A stretch of 64,000 nt of DNA from Chitinimonas viridis (GTDB taxonomy: Bacteria; Pseudomonadota; Gammaproteobacteria; Burkholderiales; Chitinimonadaceae). Location of the stretch: contig NZ_JAUFPU010000004.1 in the NCBI RefSeq assembly GCF_030409555.1, forward strand, positions 251,680 to 315,679, read 5' to 3'. Both the position numbers and the translations under genes were made by a program. Below the pieces are notes generated by a model. That model did not search any database. It was given only the letters and a program-made list of their open reading frames with translations, and was not told where the DNA came from. Positions 7,645 through 17,027 of this stretch are shown here, piece by piece (the first letter of the stretch is position 1; each line of letters starts with the position of its first letter).

Positions 7645-10536
7645 TCAGCTTTTCGGCTTGCTGCGGGTCTTGCTCGCAACCGGTGCGCTGGCCGCCGCTT
7701 TGGCCTTGGGGGCAGGCGTGGCCTGGGCGGTAGATTTGGGTTTAGCCGCAACGGCCGCCTTGGCGGGTTTTGCGGCAGGCTTGGCCTTGCCGGTAGATTT
7801 GCCAGCAGGCTTGTCCGCCACCGTAGCGGCGGGCACGGCACCCTCCAAGGCCTTGGCCGCCGGTTTACGCGGGCGTTTAGCAGGCGCAGGCGTCGCTTCC
7901 GGCAAGGTTTGGCCGGGCTTGGGCAGGAACAAGGCGGCTACCTGGGCAGGTCGCTTGGGCATCAGTGCGGGTGCCTGAACCGACGCCGTCTTGGCCTTGC
8001 TACCCTTTGCAGGCACGGGTGCCGCTGGCGATGCCGATTTAACCGCTGTCGAAGCAGGCTTGGCCTGGGTGGCAGTTTTTCTGGCCGGCTTGCCTGGGGT
8101 CGCGACAGCAGGTGTCTTTGCAACCTCCGCACCCGCTTTGCGCGTCGCCGGCTTCGCTGCCGGCTTGACCTCCACAGCCGGCGATGCGGCTGGCTTGCGA
8201 GCACGCTTGGCAGGCCTGGCCTCTTCAGTTTTTACCTCGGCCACCGGTGTGGCCGGGACCGGCCCCGCCTTACGACGAGGATGGCGTTTGCCAGCATCAG
8301 CCTGCTCAAGCTGCTGTTCCGGACGTTGCTCGATCAGCACGAAGTCTATCTTGCTGGTCTCCAGGTCTACCCGCGCCACCTTGATGGTGATCCTGTCCGT
8401 CAAGCCATAGGTCTTGCCGCTACGCTCTCCTCGCAGGGTATGGCTGGCTTCGTTGTACTGGAAGTAATCCGTACCCAGCTCGGAGATATGCAGCAGGCCC
8501 TCGACAAACAGGCCATCCAGGGTCACAAACAGGCCAAAGCTGGTGACAGCCGACACCACACCCTCAAATACCTCACCAATGCGATCCAGCATGTAGTAGC
8601 ACTTGAGCCAGCTCTGTACATCGCGGGTCGCCTCATCAGCACGCCGCTCGGTCTGCGAGCAATGCGCCCCTATCTCCTCCCATTTACCCGGCTTATAAGC
8701 CGTTCCACACAGCACGGCCTTGATGGAACGATGCACCAGCAGATCGGGGTAGCGCCGTATCGGCGAGGTAAAGTGGGTATAGGCCTCATAAGCCAGGCCA
8801 AAATGCCCCGCCCGCTCCGGGCTGTAGACCGCCTGCTGCATGGAGCGCAACAGCATGGTCTGCAGCAGGCCCGCATCCGGCCGCTCCTTGACCTGCGCCA
8901 TCAGGCCGGCATAGTCCTTGGCATGCGGTTCATCCCCCCCGCCCAGGCTTAGGCCGCGCTCGTTGAGGAAGCCCCGCAGATTCTCTAGCTTGCGCTCGGT
9001 CGGCCCCTCATGGATGCGATACAAGGCGGTATGGTCATGGCTGCCCAGGAAGTCAGCCGCGCAGACATTGGCCGCTAGCATGCATTCCTCGATCAGGCGA
9101 TGCGCATCGTTACGGGTCACCGGCACGATACGGTCTATCTTGCCCGCCTCGTTGAATACCATCTGGGTCTCGAGCGTATCGAAATCAATGGCACCACGCT
9201 TGCCCCTGGCCTTGAGCAGGACATGGAACAGGTCATACAAGGTCTGCAGATCAGCCACCAGCCCCTTGCGCTTCTTGGCCGCCGGGCCTTTGGGATCCTG
9301 CAATATCTCCCATACCTCGTTGTAGGTATAGCGCGCCTTGGACAGCATCACAGCCGGGTAGAAGCGGTACTGCCTGACCTCCCCCTTGGCATCAACCTGC
9401 ATATCGCAAACCATGCAACAGCGCTCTACCGCAGGGTTAAGCGAGCAGATACCGTTGGACAGCGCTTCCGGCAGCATGGGTATGACACGGCGGGGGAAGT
9501 ACACCGAATTTCCGCGCTCGTAACCCGTCTGGTCCAGTGCATCCTTGGGTCGCACATAGTGGCTGACATCCGCGATCGCCACCACCAGCCGCCAACCTTT
9601 GCCACTGCGCTCGGCATACACGGCATCATCGAAGTCGCGCGCCGTCTCGCCATCAATGGTTACCAGCGGCATGTCGCGCAGATCCTCGCGTTTCAGCCCT
9701 TCCGGTGTCTTCCAGTCCTTCTTCCTGACTTCCTGCGGCGTCTTGCCAGCCTGCGCCTCGGCCTCAGCCGAGAAAACATGCGGCAGGTCGTGCTTGCGCA
9801 GGGCGATTTCGATCTCCATGCCAGGGTCAGCATAGTTGCCCAGTACTTCGACTATACGGCCGATGGCCTGACCATACTTGCTGGGTTGCGTCAGCAGTTC
9901 CACCGACACCACCTGGCCTGGCTCCGCGTCCAGCCCGCCCTCGGGGCTCACCAGTATCTCCTGGGCAATACGCTTTTCTTCCGGACGGATGAAGCGCACG
10001 CCACGCTCGGCAAACAAGCGTCCCACCAAGCGGGTATTGACGTGTTCCAGCACCTCGACAATCTTGCCCTCCCGCCGGCCACGGCGATCCACGCCAATTT
10101 CGCGCACCATTACCCGATCGCGATGTAATACCTTATGCATCTCCTTGGGTCCGATGAACAGGTCAGGGCTGCCGTCGTCGGGCACCACAAAACCAAAGCC
10201 ATCGGCATGGCCATGCACCCGGCCCTTGATCAGATCCAGCTTGTCGGCGATGCAGATGGCCCCCTTGCGGTTGATCATCACCTCGCCCTCGCGCACCATC
10301 GCATTGATGCGCCGGCTGAAGAAATCTGCCTCATAGGGCTGGATGGAAAACAGCGCCACCAGCTCCTCGGGGAACATAGGTGCCCCTTTTTCAGTCAGAA
10401 TCTGCAGCAAGTAGGCGCGACTGGGCAGAGGGTGCTCATAGCGCTCAACCTCTTGTTTGTAATAAGGATCCGCCTGCCTCAGCTTGAGTACGGCACGGGG
10501 GAGTTTGGCGATTTTTTCAGTTTTCTTTGTTTTCAT
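7645..10536 (-). CDS. rnr: Ribonuclease R with very long basic C-terminal tail
   Basis: RNase R is a processive 3'-5' exoribonuclease that degrades structured RNA. With ATG 10536 (MKTKKTEK) the product has 963 residues; the frame opens 12 codons earlier. It has an N-terminal winged-helix (LLQILTEKGAPMFPEELV), cold-shock domains, an RNB catalytic core with the acidic cluster in TIDGETARDFDDAVYAE, and an S1 domain ending at KIDFVLIEQRP. After this follow about 220 residues rich in Lys, Ala and Pro, much longer than the basic tail of E. coli RNase R (813 residues in total). The start abuts the divergent tRNA-Leu promoter. Confidence 0.96.
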   Translation of the reverse strand: MKTKKTEKIAKLPRAVLKLRQADPYYKQEVERYEHPLPSRAYLLQILTEKGAPMFPEELVALFSIQPYEADFFSRRINAMVREGEVMINRKGAICIADKLDLIKGRVHGHADGFGFVVPDDGSPDLFIGPKEMHKVLHRDRVMVREIGVDRRGRREGKIVEVLEHVNTRLVGRLFAERGVRFIRPEEKRIAQEILVSPEGGLDAEPGQVVSVELLTQPSKYGQAIGRIVEVLGNYADPGMEIEIALRKHDLPHVFSAEAEAQAGKTPQEVRKKDWKTPEGLKREDLRDMPLVTIDGETARDFDDAVYAERSGKGWRLVVAIADVSHYVRPKDALDQTGYERGNSVYFPRRVIPMLPEALSNGICSLNPAVERCCMVCDMQVDAKGEVRQYRFYPAVMLSKARYTYNEVWEILQDPKGPAAKKRKGLVADLQTLYDLFHVLLKARGKRGAIDFDTLETQMVFNEAGKIDRIVPVTRNDAHRLIEECMLAANVCAADFLGSHDHTALYRIHEGPTERKLENLRGFLNERGLSLGGGDEPHAKDYAGLMAQVKERPDAGLLQTMLLRSMQQAVYSPERAGHFGLAYEAYTHFTSPIRRYPDLLVHRSIKAVLCGTAYKPGKWEEIGAHCSQTERRADEATRDVQSWLKCYYMLDRIGEVFEGVVSAVTSFGLFVTLDGLFVEGLLHISELGTDYFQYNEASHTLRGERSGKTYGLTDRITIKVARVDLETSKIDFVLIEQRPEQQLEQADAGKRHPRRKAGPVPATPVAEVKTEEARPAKRARKPAASPAVEVKPAAKPATRKAGAEVAKTPAVATPGKPARKTATQAKPASTAVKSASPAAPVPAKGSKAKTASVQAPALMPKRPAQVAALFLPKPGQTLPEATPAPAKRPRKPAAKALEGAVPAATVADKPAGKSTGKAKPAAKPAKAAVAAKPKSTAQATPAPKAKAAASAPVASKTRSKPKS

Positions 10537-10538
10537 CG

Positions 10539-10566
10539 TTGACACAGGAAATTGTCTCTCTATAAT
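10539..10566 (+). promoter_or_regulatory. Sigma-70 promoter of first tRNA-Leu
   Basis: TTGACA (10539-10544) and TATAAT (10561-10566) are separated by 16 bases and both hexamers are perfect. Transcription would start near 10573, about 40 bases before the tRNA. The -35 box touches the start codon of divergent rnr. Confidence 0.9.
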
Positions 10567-10611
10567 GCGCATCTCTCTGGACGCGCTGCTGCAAACGCAG
10601 CGATGTTCAAA

Positions 10612-10698
10612 GCCCAGGTGGCGGAATTGGTAGACGCACTAGGTTCAGGTCCTAGCGGTGGCAACACCGTGGAAGTTCGAGTCTTCTCTTGGGCACCA
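10612..10698 (+). tRNA. tRNA-Leu (anticodon CAG), copy 1
   Basis: The 87-base gene begins GCCCAGG, has the long variable arm of tRNA-Leu, the anticodon loop ttCAGgt inside a ctagg/cctag stem, a GTTCGAGTC T-arm and an acceptor end CTTGGGC-A with CCA encoded. It reads CUG codons. It has its own promoter and intrinsic terminator and is identical to the copy at 10942. Confidence 0.97.
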
Positions 10699-10704
10699 AC
10701 ACTC

Positions 10705-10741
10705 AATAAAGCCGATGCGCAAGCGTCGGCTTTATTGTTTT
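10705..10741 (+). terminator. Intrinsic terminator of tRNA-Leu copy 1
   Basis: A 14-base-pair stem AATAAAGCCGATGC / GCGTCGGCTTTATT (one T-G wobble) closes a GCAA loop and is followed by GTTTT. Differences from the second copy preserve pairing. Confidence 0.88.
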
Positions 10742-10870
10742 CCGCATTTGCCTTGACTTCAAGGTTGATTTTCTGGGCAGACTGCCCAGCAGCAACATGC
10801 CCCCCCGCTATCCCAGCAACAGCATGACCAGGGCGCGACATCGGCCCAGTCACTTTTTGCACAGACGGGG

Positions 10871-10898
10871 TTGACAGATTTTCTCTTGCGGCTACAAT
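10871..10898 (+). promoter_or_regulatory. Sigma-70 promoter of second tRNA-Leu
   Basis: TTGACA (10871-10876) and TACAAT (10893-10898) are separated by 16 bases, the same spacing as in the first unit. Confidence 0.87.
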
Positions 10899-10941
10899 GC
10901 CGACCTCTCGACGCATTACTGCAAACGCAACGATGCTCGAA

Positions 10942-11028
10942 GCCCAGGTGGCGGAATTGGTAGACGCACTAGGTTCAGGTCCTAGCGGTGGCAACACCGT
11001 GGAAGTTCGAGTCTTCTCTTGGGCACCA
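10942..11028 (+). tRNA. tRNA-Leu (anticodon CAG), copy 2
   Basis: Identical over 87 bases to the copy at 10612, with the CAG anticodon, long variable arm and encoded CCA. The separate promoter upstream and terminator downstream make it an independent transcription unit. Confidence 0.97.
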
Positions 11029-11034
11029 ATACTC

Positions 11035-11071
11035 AACAAAGCCGACGCGCAAGCGTCGGCTTTGTTGTTTT
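11035..11071 (+). terminator. Intrinsic terminator of tRNA-Leu copy 2
   Basis: The stem AACAAAGCCGACGC / GCGTCGGCTTTGTT with a GCAA loop and GTTTT tail is the counterpart of the hairpin at 10705. The T-to-C change in one arm is matched by A-to-G in the other. Confidence 0.88.
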
Positions 11072-11172
11072 CAGCCCTGGCCTCGCACGCCATACCACCA
11101 CACCATGGGCCCGCCACTACTGGGCGGCCCCCATTCATCGATAGCGACATGCCTACAGCCTTGGGCAAGCGT

Positions 11173-11931
11173 TCAGCTCCTGGCAGCCGCGATCACGGCC
11201 AGGTAGTTGCGCACGGTAGGCGCCAGCCCGTCGTACAAGGCCTCACCAATCAGCGCATGGCCAATGGAAACCTCGTCCACCTGCGGTACAGCGCGCAGGA
11301 AAGGCCCCAGATTGACCTGATTGAGGTCGTGCCCCGCATTCACCCCCAGACCGGCCGCCTGCGCCCTGCCAGCAGCCTTGGCGCAGTCTTCCAGCGCCTG
11401 CTGCCAGTCTCCCAGCGCAAAGGCCTCGGCAAACGGGCCTGTGTAGATTTCTATGCGATCCGCACCCAGCTCCGCCACCCGCTCGATATCATCAGAATCG
11501 GCATCCATGAACAGGCTGACCCGGCAGCCCATGGCCTTGAGCTCCCGCACCAAGGGCTTGAGGCGTGCGCCATCGCGCTTCAGGTCAAAACCATGGTCCG
11601 AGGTGATCTGCCCGTCACCATCCGGCACCAACGTAGCCTGCGCCGGACTGGTCTCTGCGCACAGGCGCAACAGCCCCGGGTATTCACCACGGGCATCAGC
11701 GAAGGGATTCCCCTCTATATTGAACTCCGCCTGCGTACCTGCCAGCAATCCCCCCAGGGCGCGGACATCCTCCGGCCGGATATGCCGCAAGTCCGGTCGC
11801 GGATGCACGGTAATGCCGCCACACCCCGCCGCCAGACAGGCCTCTGCCGCCTGCATCACGCTAGGCATGTCGCCGCCGCGCGAATTACGCAGTACGGCAA
11901 TCTTGTTGATGTTCACGGATAAAACAGTCAT
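11173..11931 (-). CDS. pdxJ: Pyridoxine 5'-phosphate synthase
   Basis: PdxJ condenses 1-deoxyxylulose 5-phosphate with 3-amino-2-oxopropyl phosphate, the last ring-forming step of vitamin B6 synthesis. The 252-residue TIM barrel contains [51 protein letters not shown] and [11 protein letters not shown]. The N terminus reads [15 protein letters not shown] rather than the NIDHVATLRQAR of the E. coli type, so this is the divergent subfamily I associate with xanthomonads. acpS or recO, frequent partners, are absent; the gene stands alone between the tRNA-Leu pair and purA. Confidence 0.9.
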   Translation of the reverse strand: MTVLSVNINKIAVLRNSRGGDMPSVMQAAEACLAAGCGGITVHPRPDLRHIRPEDVRALGGLLAGTQAEFNIEGNPFADARGEYPGLLRLCAETSPAQATLVPDGDGQITSDHGFDLKRDGARLKPLVRELKAMGCRVSLFMDADSDDIERVAELGADRIEIYTGPFAEAFALGDWQQALEDCAKAAGRAQAAGLGVNAGHDLNQVNLGPFLRAVPQVDEVSIGHALIGEALYDGLAPTVRNYLAVIAAARS

Positions 11932-12020
11932 GCGTCCTACTCGATAATCAGTCGTGGAAAGCGGCCCGGTCCAATCCTGGCGGCCGGGCCACCGGCCATC
12001 AGGGTATCAGCACGGGTGCA

Positions 12021-12049
12021 GAAATGAAAACGCCCGGTAGAACCGGGCG
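12021..12049 (-). terminator. Intrinsic terminator after purA
   Basis: Read on the minus strand, CGCCCGGTT-C-TACCGGGCG forms a strong stem and is followed by TTTTCATTT. It lies directly after the purA stop and probably ends the hfq-to-purA transcript. Confidence 0.85.
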
Positions 12050-12057
12050 TCTGTCAC

Positions 12058-13434
<1,377 letters not shown>

Positions 13435-14586
13435 TCAGAGTGGCTGAACCTGCCACTGACCATTGAGCTCGATCAGTTCGCGGTCAGCATGCAATTCTTC
13501 GACATCCACGATCTCACCCAGCCGCACCACCACGGTCTCGCCGGCAGCGCGCAGGGCTCGAATGGCGTCCGCCAACCGTGCATCGAACGCATCGGGCGCC
13601 AGGATGGCACTACGTGCCGGTGTCGCAGGCAGACGCCAGGCCAACTCCTTCAGGTCCAGGCTGAACCCGGTTGCCGGACGACGGCGGCCAAACTGCTCGC
13701 CGACATGGTCATAGCGGCCGCCACGGGCAATGGCATTGGGCCACCCCTCGGCGTAGGCCGCAAACACCAGCCCGGTGTGGTAGTAACCCGAGCGCAGCTC
13801 CGCCAGGTCAAAATTTGGAACAATGCCGCGCGCCGCCAGCGCGGTTGTCAGGCCACGCAAGGCAGCCAGCGCCTCGATCACCCCAGGCAGGCGCGGCAGG
13901 CTTTGCTCGGCCCGATCCAGCACCGTGGCATCACCATACAAGCCCGGCAGCGCCACCAAACCGGCACTCAGGCTGGCATCGAGCCCGGCCACCAAGCCCA
14001 TCAAGGTCGGCACGTCCTTTTGCTGGATAGCGTGGAACACTGCTTCGCGGGCCTCGCCCACTAGGCCTGCAGCATCAGCCAAGGCCAGGAACAAGCCGAT
14101 ATGGCCGATATCCAGGTGCACATGGTCTATGCCGGCCAGCTTGAGGCACTCCCCCATCAGCTCGACGATTTCCACGTCGGCAGCAACGCCGGCATAGCCG
14201 TAAATCTCGGCCCCCAGCTGTAAGGGCTCACGTGCAGCCATGATCCCATCTGGCTGGGTGTGTACGACCGGCCCGGCATAGCACAGCCGGGCTACCCCCT
14301 GGCGGTTCAGCAGATGGGCATCAATGCGGGCCACCTGGGGGGTCATATCGGCACGCAGGCCCAGCTGCCTTCCACTGAGCTGATCGGTCAGCTTGAAGGT
14401 CTTCAGGTCCAGCGCAGCATCCTGGCGGGTCAGCAGCGAATCGACGTATTCGATCAGCGGCGCCTGCACCAGTTCGTAGCCAAAGCTGGCAATCAAGTCC
14501 AGCGAGCGGCGTCGCAATGTCTCCACCCGGCGCGCCTCAGGCGGCAACAGGTCGGCAATGTTCTCGGGCAGTATCCAGTTATGCAT
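13435..14586 (-). CDS. hisZ: ATP phosphoribosyltransferase regulatory subunit
   Basis: HisZ is a histidyl-tRNA-synthetase paralogue that pairs with short HisG and carries the histidine-sensing site. I start at ATG 14586 (MHNWILPENIADLLPPEARRVE), which gives 383 residues; the frame runs 38 codons further upstream without family resemblance. Class II synthetase core features include QAPLIEYVDSLL, LRADMTPQVARIDAHLL and the final TGFSLDLKEL region, while catalytic HisRS motifs are incomplete. A true hisS lies at 22.2 kb. hisG is not in the window. Confidence 0.93.
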   Translation of the reverse strand: MHNWILPENIADLLPPEARRVETLRRRSLDLIASFGYELVQAPLIEYVDSLLTRQDAALDLKTFKLTDQLSGRQLGLRADMTPQVARIDAHLLNRQGVARLCYAGPVVHTQPDGIMAAREPLQLGAEIYGYAGVAADVEIVELMGECLKLAGIDHVHLDIGHIGLFLALADAAGLVGEAREAVFHAIQQKDVPTLMGLVAGLDASLSAGLVALPGLYGDATVLDRAEQSLPRLPGVIEALAALRGLTTALAARGIVPNFDLAELRSGYYHTGLVFAAYAEGWPNAIARGGRYDHVGEQFGRRRPATGFSLDLKELAWRLPATPARSAILAPDAFDARLADAIRALRAAGETVVVRLGEIVDVEELHADRELIELNGQWQVQPL

Positions 14587-14820
14587 AAGGTCAGGCCGGG
14601 GCACCAGGCACCGCAGCAGTAATGATCCAGTCAACAACCAGCTCCGCCCGGATATCGCACCAAGCTCAAGGCTGGCCGATGGGGCGGCGAAATACCGCAC
14701 TCAAGCAAGGCTCAAGAACGGCAAGAGGCCCTCGGCGGGATGCTGTCGATGCGGCCCTAGCGGGCTGGGCACCATGGCATCCTGGCACGAGGGCCAAGCA
14801 AAACAAGGCATTATCCCACA

Positions 14821-14842
14821 GGCGCGCTGCCAACAGCGCGCC
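14821..14842 (-). terminator. Hairpin downstream of hflC
   Basis: GGCGCGCTG / CAGCGCGCC forms a 9-base-pair stem with a four-base loop, six bases after the hflC stop. On the minus strand it is followed by TGTGGGATAATGCC, so there is no immediate U-run. It may be a processing or partial termination signal, and GATAAT could be part of a separate hisZ promoter. The rest of the 262-base gap to hisZ shows nothing I can name; no DUF2065 gene is present. Confidence 0.45.
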
Positions 14843-14848
14843 CGTCTG

Positions 14849-15718
14849 TTACTTTGCGCGTGGATCCTTCATGTACTTGAAGAAAGCCGAGCTGGGATCC
14901 AGCACCATCACATCAGACTTCGACTTGAAGGTCTGCTTATAGGCATCCAGGCTCTTGTAGAACGCATAGAACTCGGGATTCTGGCCATAAGCGGCGCCAT
15001 AGATGGCAGCCGCACGACCATCTCCCTCACCCTTCAGTTGCTGCGCCTTGTTGTACGCATCGGCCAGGATGATTTCACGCTGACGGTCGGCATCGGCACG
15101 TATCTTCTCCGCCTCGGCCGAGCCTTCCGAACGTAGCTGGTTGGCCACGGTCTTACGCTCCGAGATCATGCGGTCATACACCGCATTGCTGATATCGTTG
15201 GGAAAGTCCACACGCTTGAGCCGCACGTCCACGATCTTCACGCCTATCTTGCCGGCATCGGCGTTGGCAACCACGCCCACCGATTCCATCACCTCTTCGC
15301 GCTTGCCCGAAATGACGTCCTGCACCGTGCGCTTACCAAACTCGGCCCGCAACACGTCATTGATGGTCTTGCGCAAACGGGCCGAGGCGGTACGCTCATT
15401 GCCACCCACCGTCTTGTAGTACTGCTCGACATTGACCACCTGCCACTTGACGTAGCTGTCCACCAGCACGTTCTTCTTCTCGATGGTGTTGAAGCGCTCA
15501 GGCGTCTCGGCATCCATGGTCAGGACGCGCCGATCAAAATACCGTACCGACTGCAGCAACGGCACCTTGAAGCGTATGCCAGGCTCATTGACGGTACGCA
15601 CCACCTCGCCCAACTGGAACACCATGGCAGATTGGCGCTGATCCACGGTAAACACGCTCATGCTGAGCACCAGCAGTGCCAGCAACACCACGACTATGGC
15701 GGGAATTAAACGATTCAT
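14849..15718 (-). CDS. hflC: HflC, SPFH-domain modulator of FtsH
   Basis: HflC and HflK form a membrane complex around the FtsH protease and restrain its activity. ATG 15718 (MNRLIPAIVVVLLALLVLSM) is chosen because it follows the hflK stop by one base and GGGAGGG lies upstream. The 289-residue protein has one N-terminal membrane helix, an SPFH/band-7 domain (VDQRQSAMVFQLGEVV ... PERFNTIEKKNVLVDSYVKW) and a coiled-coil rich in Ala/Glu/Arg (SEGSAEAEKIRADADRQREI). It ends shortly after YAFYKSLDAYKQTF, typical for HflC. Confidence 0.97.
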   Translation of the reverse strand: MNRLIPAIVVVLLALLVLSMSVFTVDQRQSAMVFQLGEVVRTVNEPGIRFKVPLLQSVRYFDRRVLTMDAETPERFNTIEKKNVLVDSYVKWQVVNVEQYYKTVGGNERTASARLRKTINDVLRAEFGKRTVQDVISGKREEVMESVGVVANADAGKIGVKIVDVRLKRVDFPNDISNAVYDRMISERKTVANQLRSEGSAEAEKIRADADRQREIILADAYNKAQQLKGEGDGRAAAIYGAAYGQNPEFYAFYKSLDAYKQTFKSKSDVMVLDPSSAFFKYMKDPRAK

Positions 15719-15719
15719 A

Positions 15720-16892
15720 TCAACGACCCTCCCGCTCACCGCGGCCCTGGCTATCCTGCCTAGGAGCGCGCACTACGCCAGTCTCCACCGGAACCGTGGC
15801 CTGTTCTGTCGCCGCACCGGCAGGACCACTCATTTGCATCAGCTTGTCCAGCGGCAGGTAAAGCAGATTGCCGTTGCCGGACTTCTGATCCACCAGCACC
15901 TTGCTGCTGCTGCTCAAGATCTGCTGCATGGTATCGAGGTACATGCGATCACGGGTAACCTGGGGCGCCTTGGCATACTCGGCAGCCACCTGCGTGAAGC
16001 GAGAGGCATTACCTTCCGACTCCGCAATCACCCGAGCTTTGTAACCTTCGGCTTCCTGCAGCAAACGCGCGGCAAAACCTCGGGCCTTGGGTATCACGTC
16101 ATTGGCGTAGGCCAGGCCCTCGTTGGTCTGCTTGACCTTGTCCTGCCCAGCCTTCACGGCATCGGCAAACGCTGCCTGCACCTCTTCCGGCGGCTGTACA
16201 TCATTGATGTTGACGCGGCTCACCCGGATACCGGTGCCATAGTCATCCAGCAGGTTCTGTATCATCCGCGTGGCATCGGCAGCCACCTGGCCACGGCCTT
16301 CGTTCAACACGAAATCGACCTTGTTGCGGCCGACGATCTCACGGATGGAGGTTTCAGCGGCCTGCTTGACCAGGTCGTAACCGTCGCCATCACGCGAGGC
16401 ATTGTTGAACACGAAATCACGCGAGTTCTTGACGTCGTACTGCACTTCCAACTGCATGTCGACGATGTTCTGGTCCTCAGTCAGCATCAGTGCCTCATCC
16501 GCCACCCGATTCTTGGTGCTGCCGGAAAAACCGACCTCCACCGAGCGGACTTCAGACAGCTTGACGATCTCATGCTGTTCTACCGGCCAGGGCATACGCC
16601 AGTGCAGACCGGGATCCGTGGTTTGCACATAGCGACCAAACCGCAGCACCACCGCTTCTTCCCGGGCATCCACCACGTAAAAGCCGCTGGCTATCCACAG
16701 CACGCCAACGATGCCGATGGCGACACCAATACCGCCAGCAACAGCTCGGCCGTCCGACGGAGTCGGCTCGGATGGGCGGCCAGGCGTACCACCGAAGAAC
16801 TGCTTCAGCTTATTGGTGAACTGCCGGATGATCTCATCCAGATCAGGCGGGCCATCCTTGCCTCGGCGGCCCCATTGCGGGTCTTGCGACAT
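15720..16892 (-). CDS. hflK: HflK, SPFH-domain modulator of FtsH
   Basis: This is the partner of HflC. Starting at ATG 16892 (MSQDPQWGRRGKDGPPDLDEIIRQF) it has 390 residues. The Gly/Pro-rich cytoplasmic start, a single helix (GIGVAIGIVGVLWIASGFYVV), the SPFH domain (DAREEAVVLRFGRYVQTTDPGLHW) and the coiled-coil QEAEGYKARVIAESEG are all family features. The reading frame extends 18 codons upstream but without resemblance. The hflK stop and hflC start are one base apart. Confidence 0.97.
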   Translation of the reverse strand: MSQDPQWGRRGKDGPPDLDEIIRQFTNKLKQFFGGTPGRPSEPTPSDGRAVAGGIGVAIGIVGVLWIASGFYVVDAREEAVVLRFGRYVQTTDPGLHWRMPWPVEQHEIVKLSEVRSVEVGFSGSTKNRVADEALMLTEDQNIVDMQLEVQYDVKNSRDFVFNNASRDGDGYDLVKQAAETSIREIVGRNKVDFVLNEGRGQVAADATRMIQNLLDDYGTGIRVSRVNINDVQPPEEVQAAFADAVKAGQDKVKQTNEGLAYANDVIPKARGFAARLLQEAEGYKARVIAESEGNASRFTQVAAEYAKAPQVTRDRMYLDTMQQILSSSSKVLVDQKSGNGNLLYLPLDKLMQMSGPAGAATEQATVPVETGVVRAPRQDSQGRGEREGR

Positions 16893-17027
16893 ATCGTCTC
16901 TATTCCGTGGTTGTAATGACTTGTACACACACTTGTTACACAGCAACCCTCAGGCGGCACCTTGCTACGGCTCGATCTCGCTCGCCGCCCGTCGAGCCCA
17001 GGCTGTGGCTTCCGGTCAACCCAGGAC

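Larger units (their letters stand above)
10582..11071 (+). repeat. Tandem duplication of a tRNA-Leu transcription unit
   Basis: Two copies of leader, tRNA and terminator lie 330 bases apart (10582-10741 and about 10912-11071). The tRNAs are identical over 87 bases, while the leaders and terminators differ at scattered positions and the promoters are offset by 332 bases. Between the copies (10742-10870) I see no gene. Confidence 0.85.

Noticed and set aside
11104-11131. GC hairpin downstream of pdxJ
   Set aside because: GGGCCCGCC and GGGCGGCCC can pair, but there is no T-run on either strand, so I do not call it a terminator.
14587-14820. Missing DUF2065 gene between hflC and hisZ
   Set aside because: Many betaproteobacteria have a short membrane protein gene here. 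No frame in this gap gives a membrane helix with a start signal.
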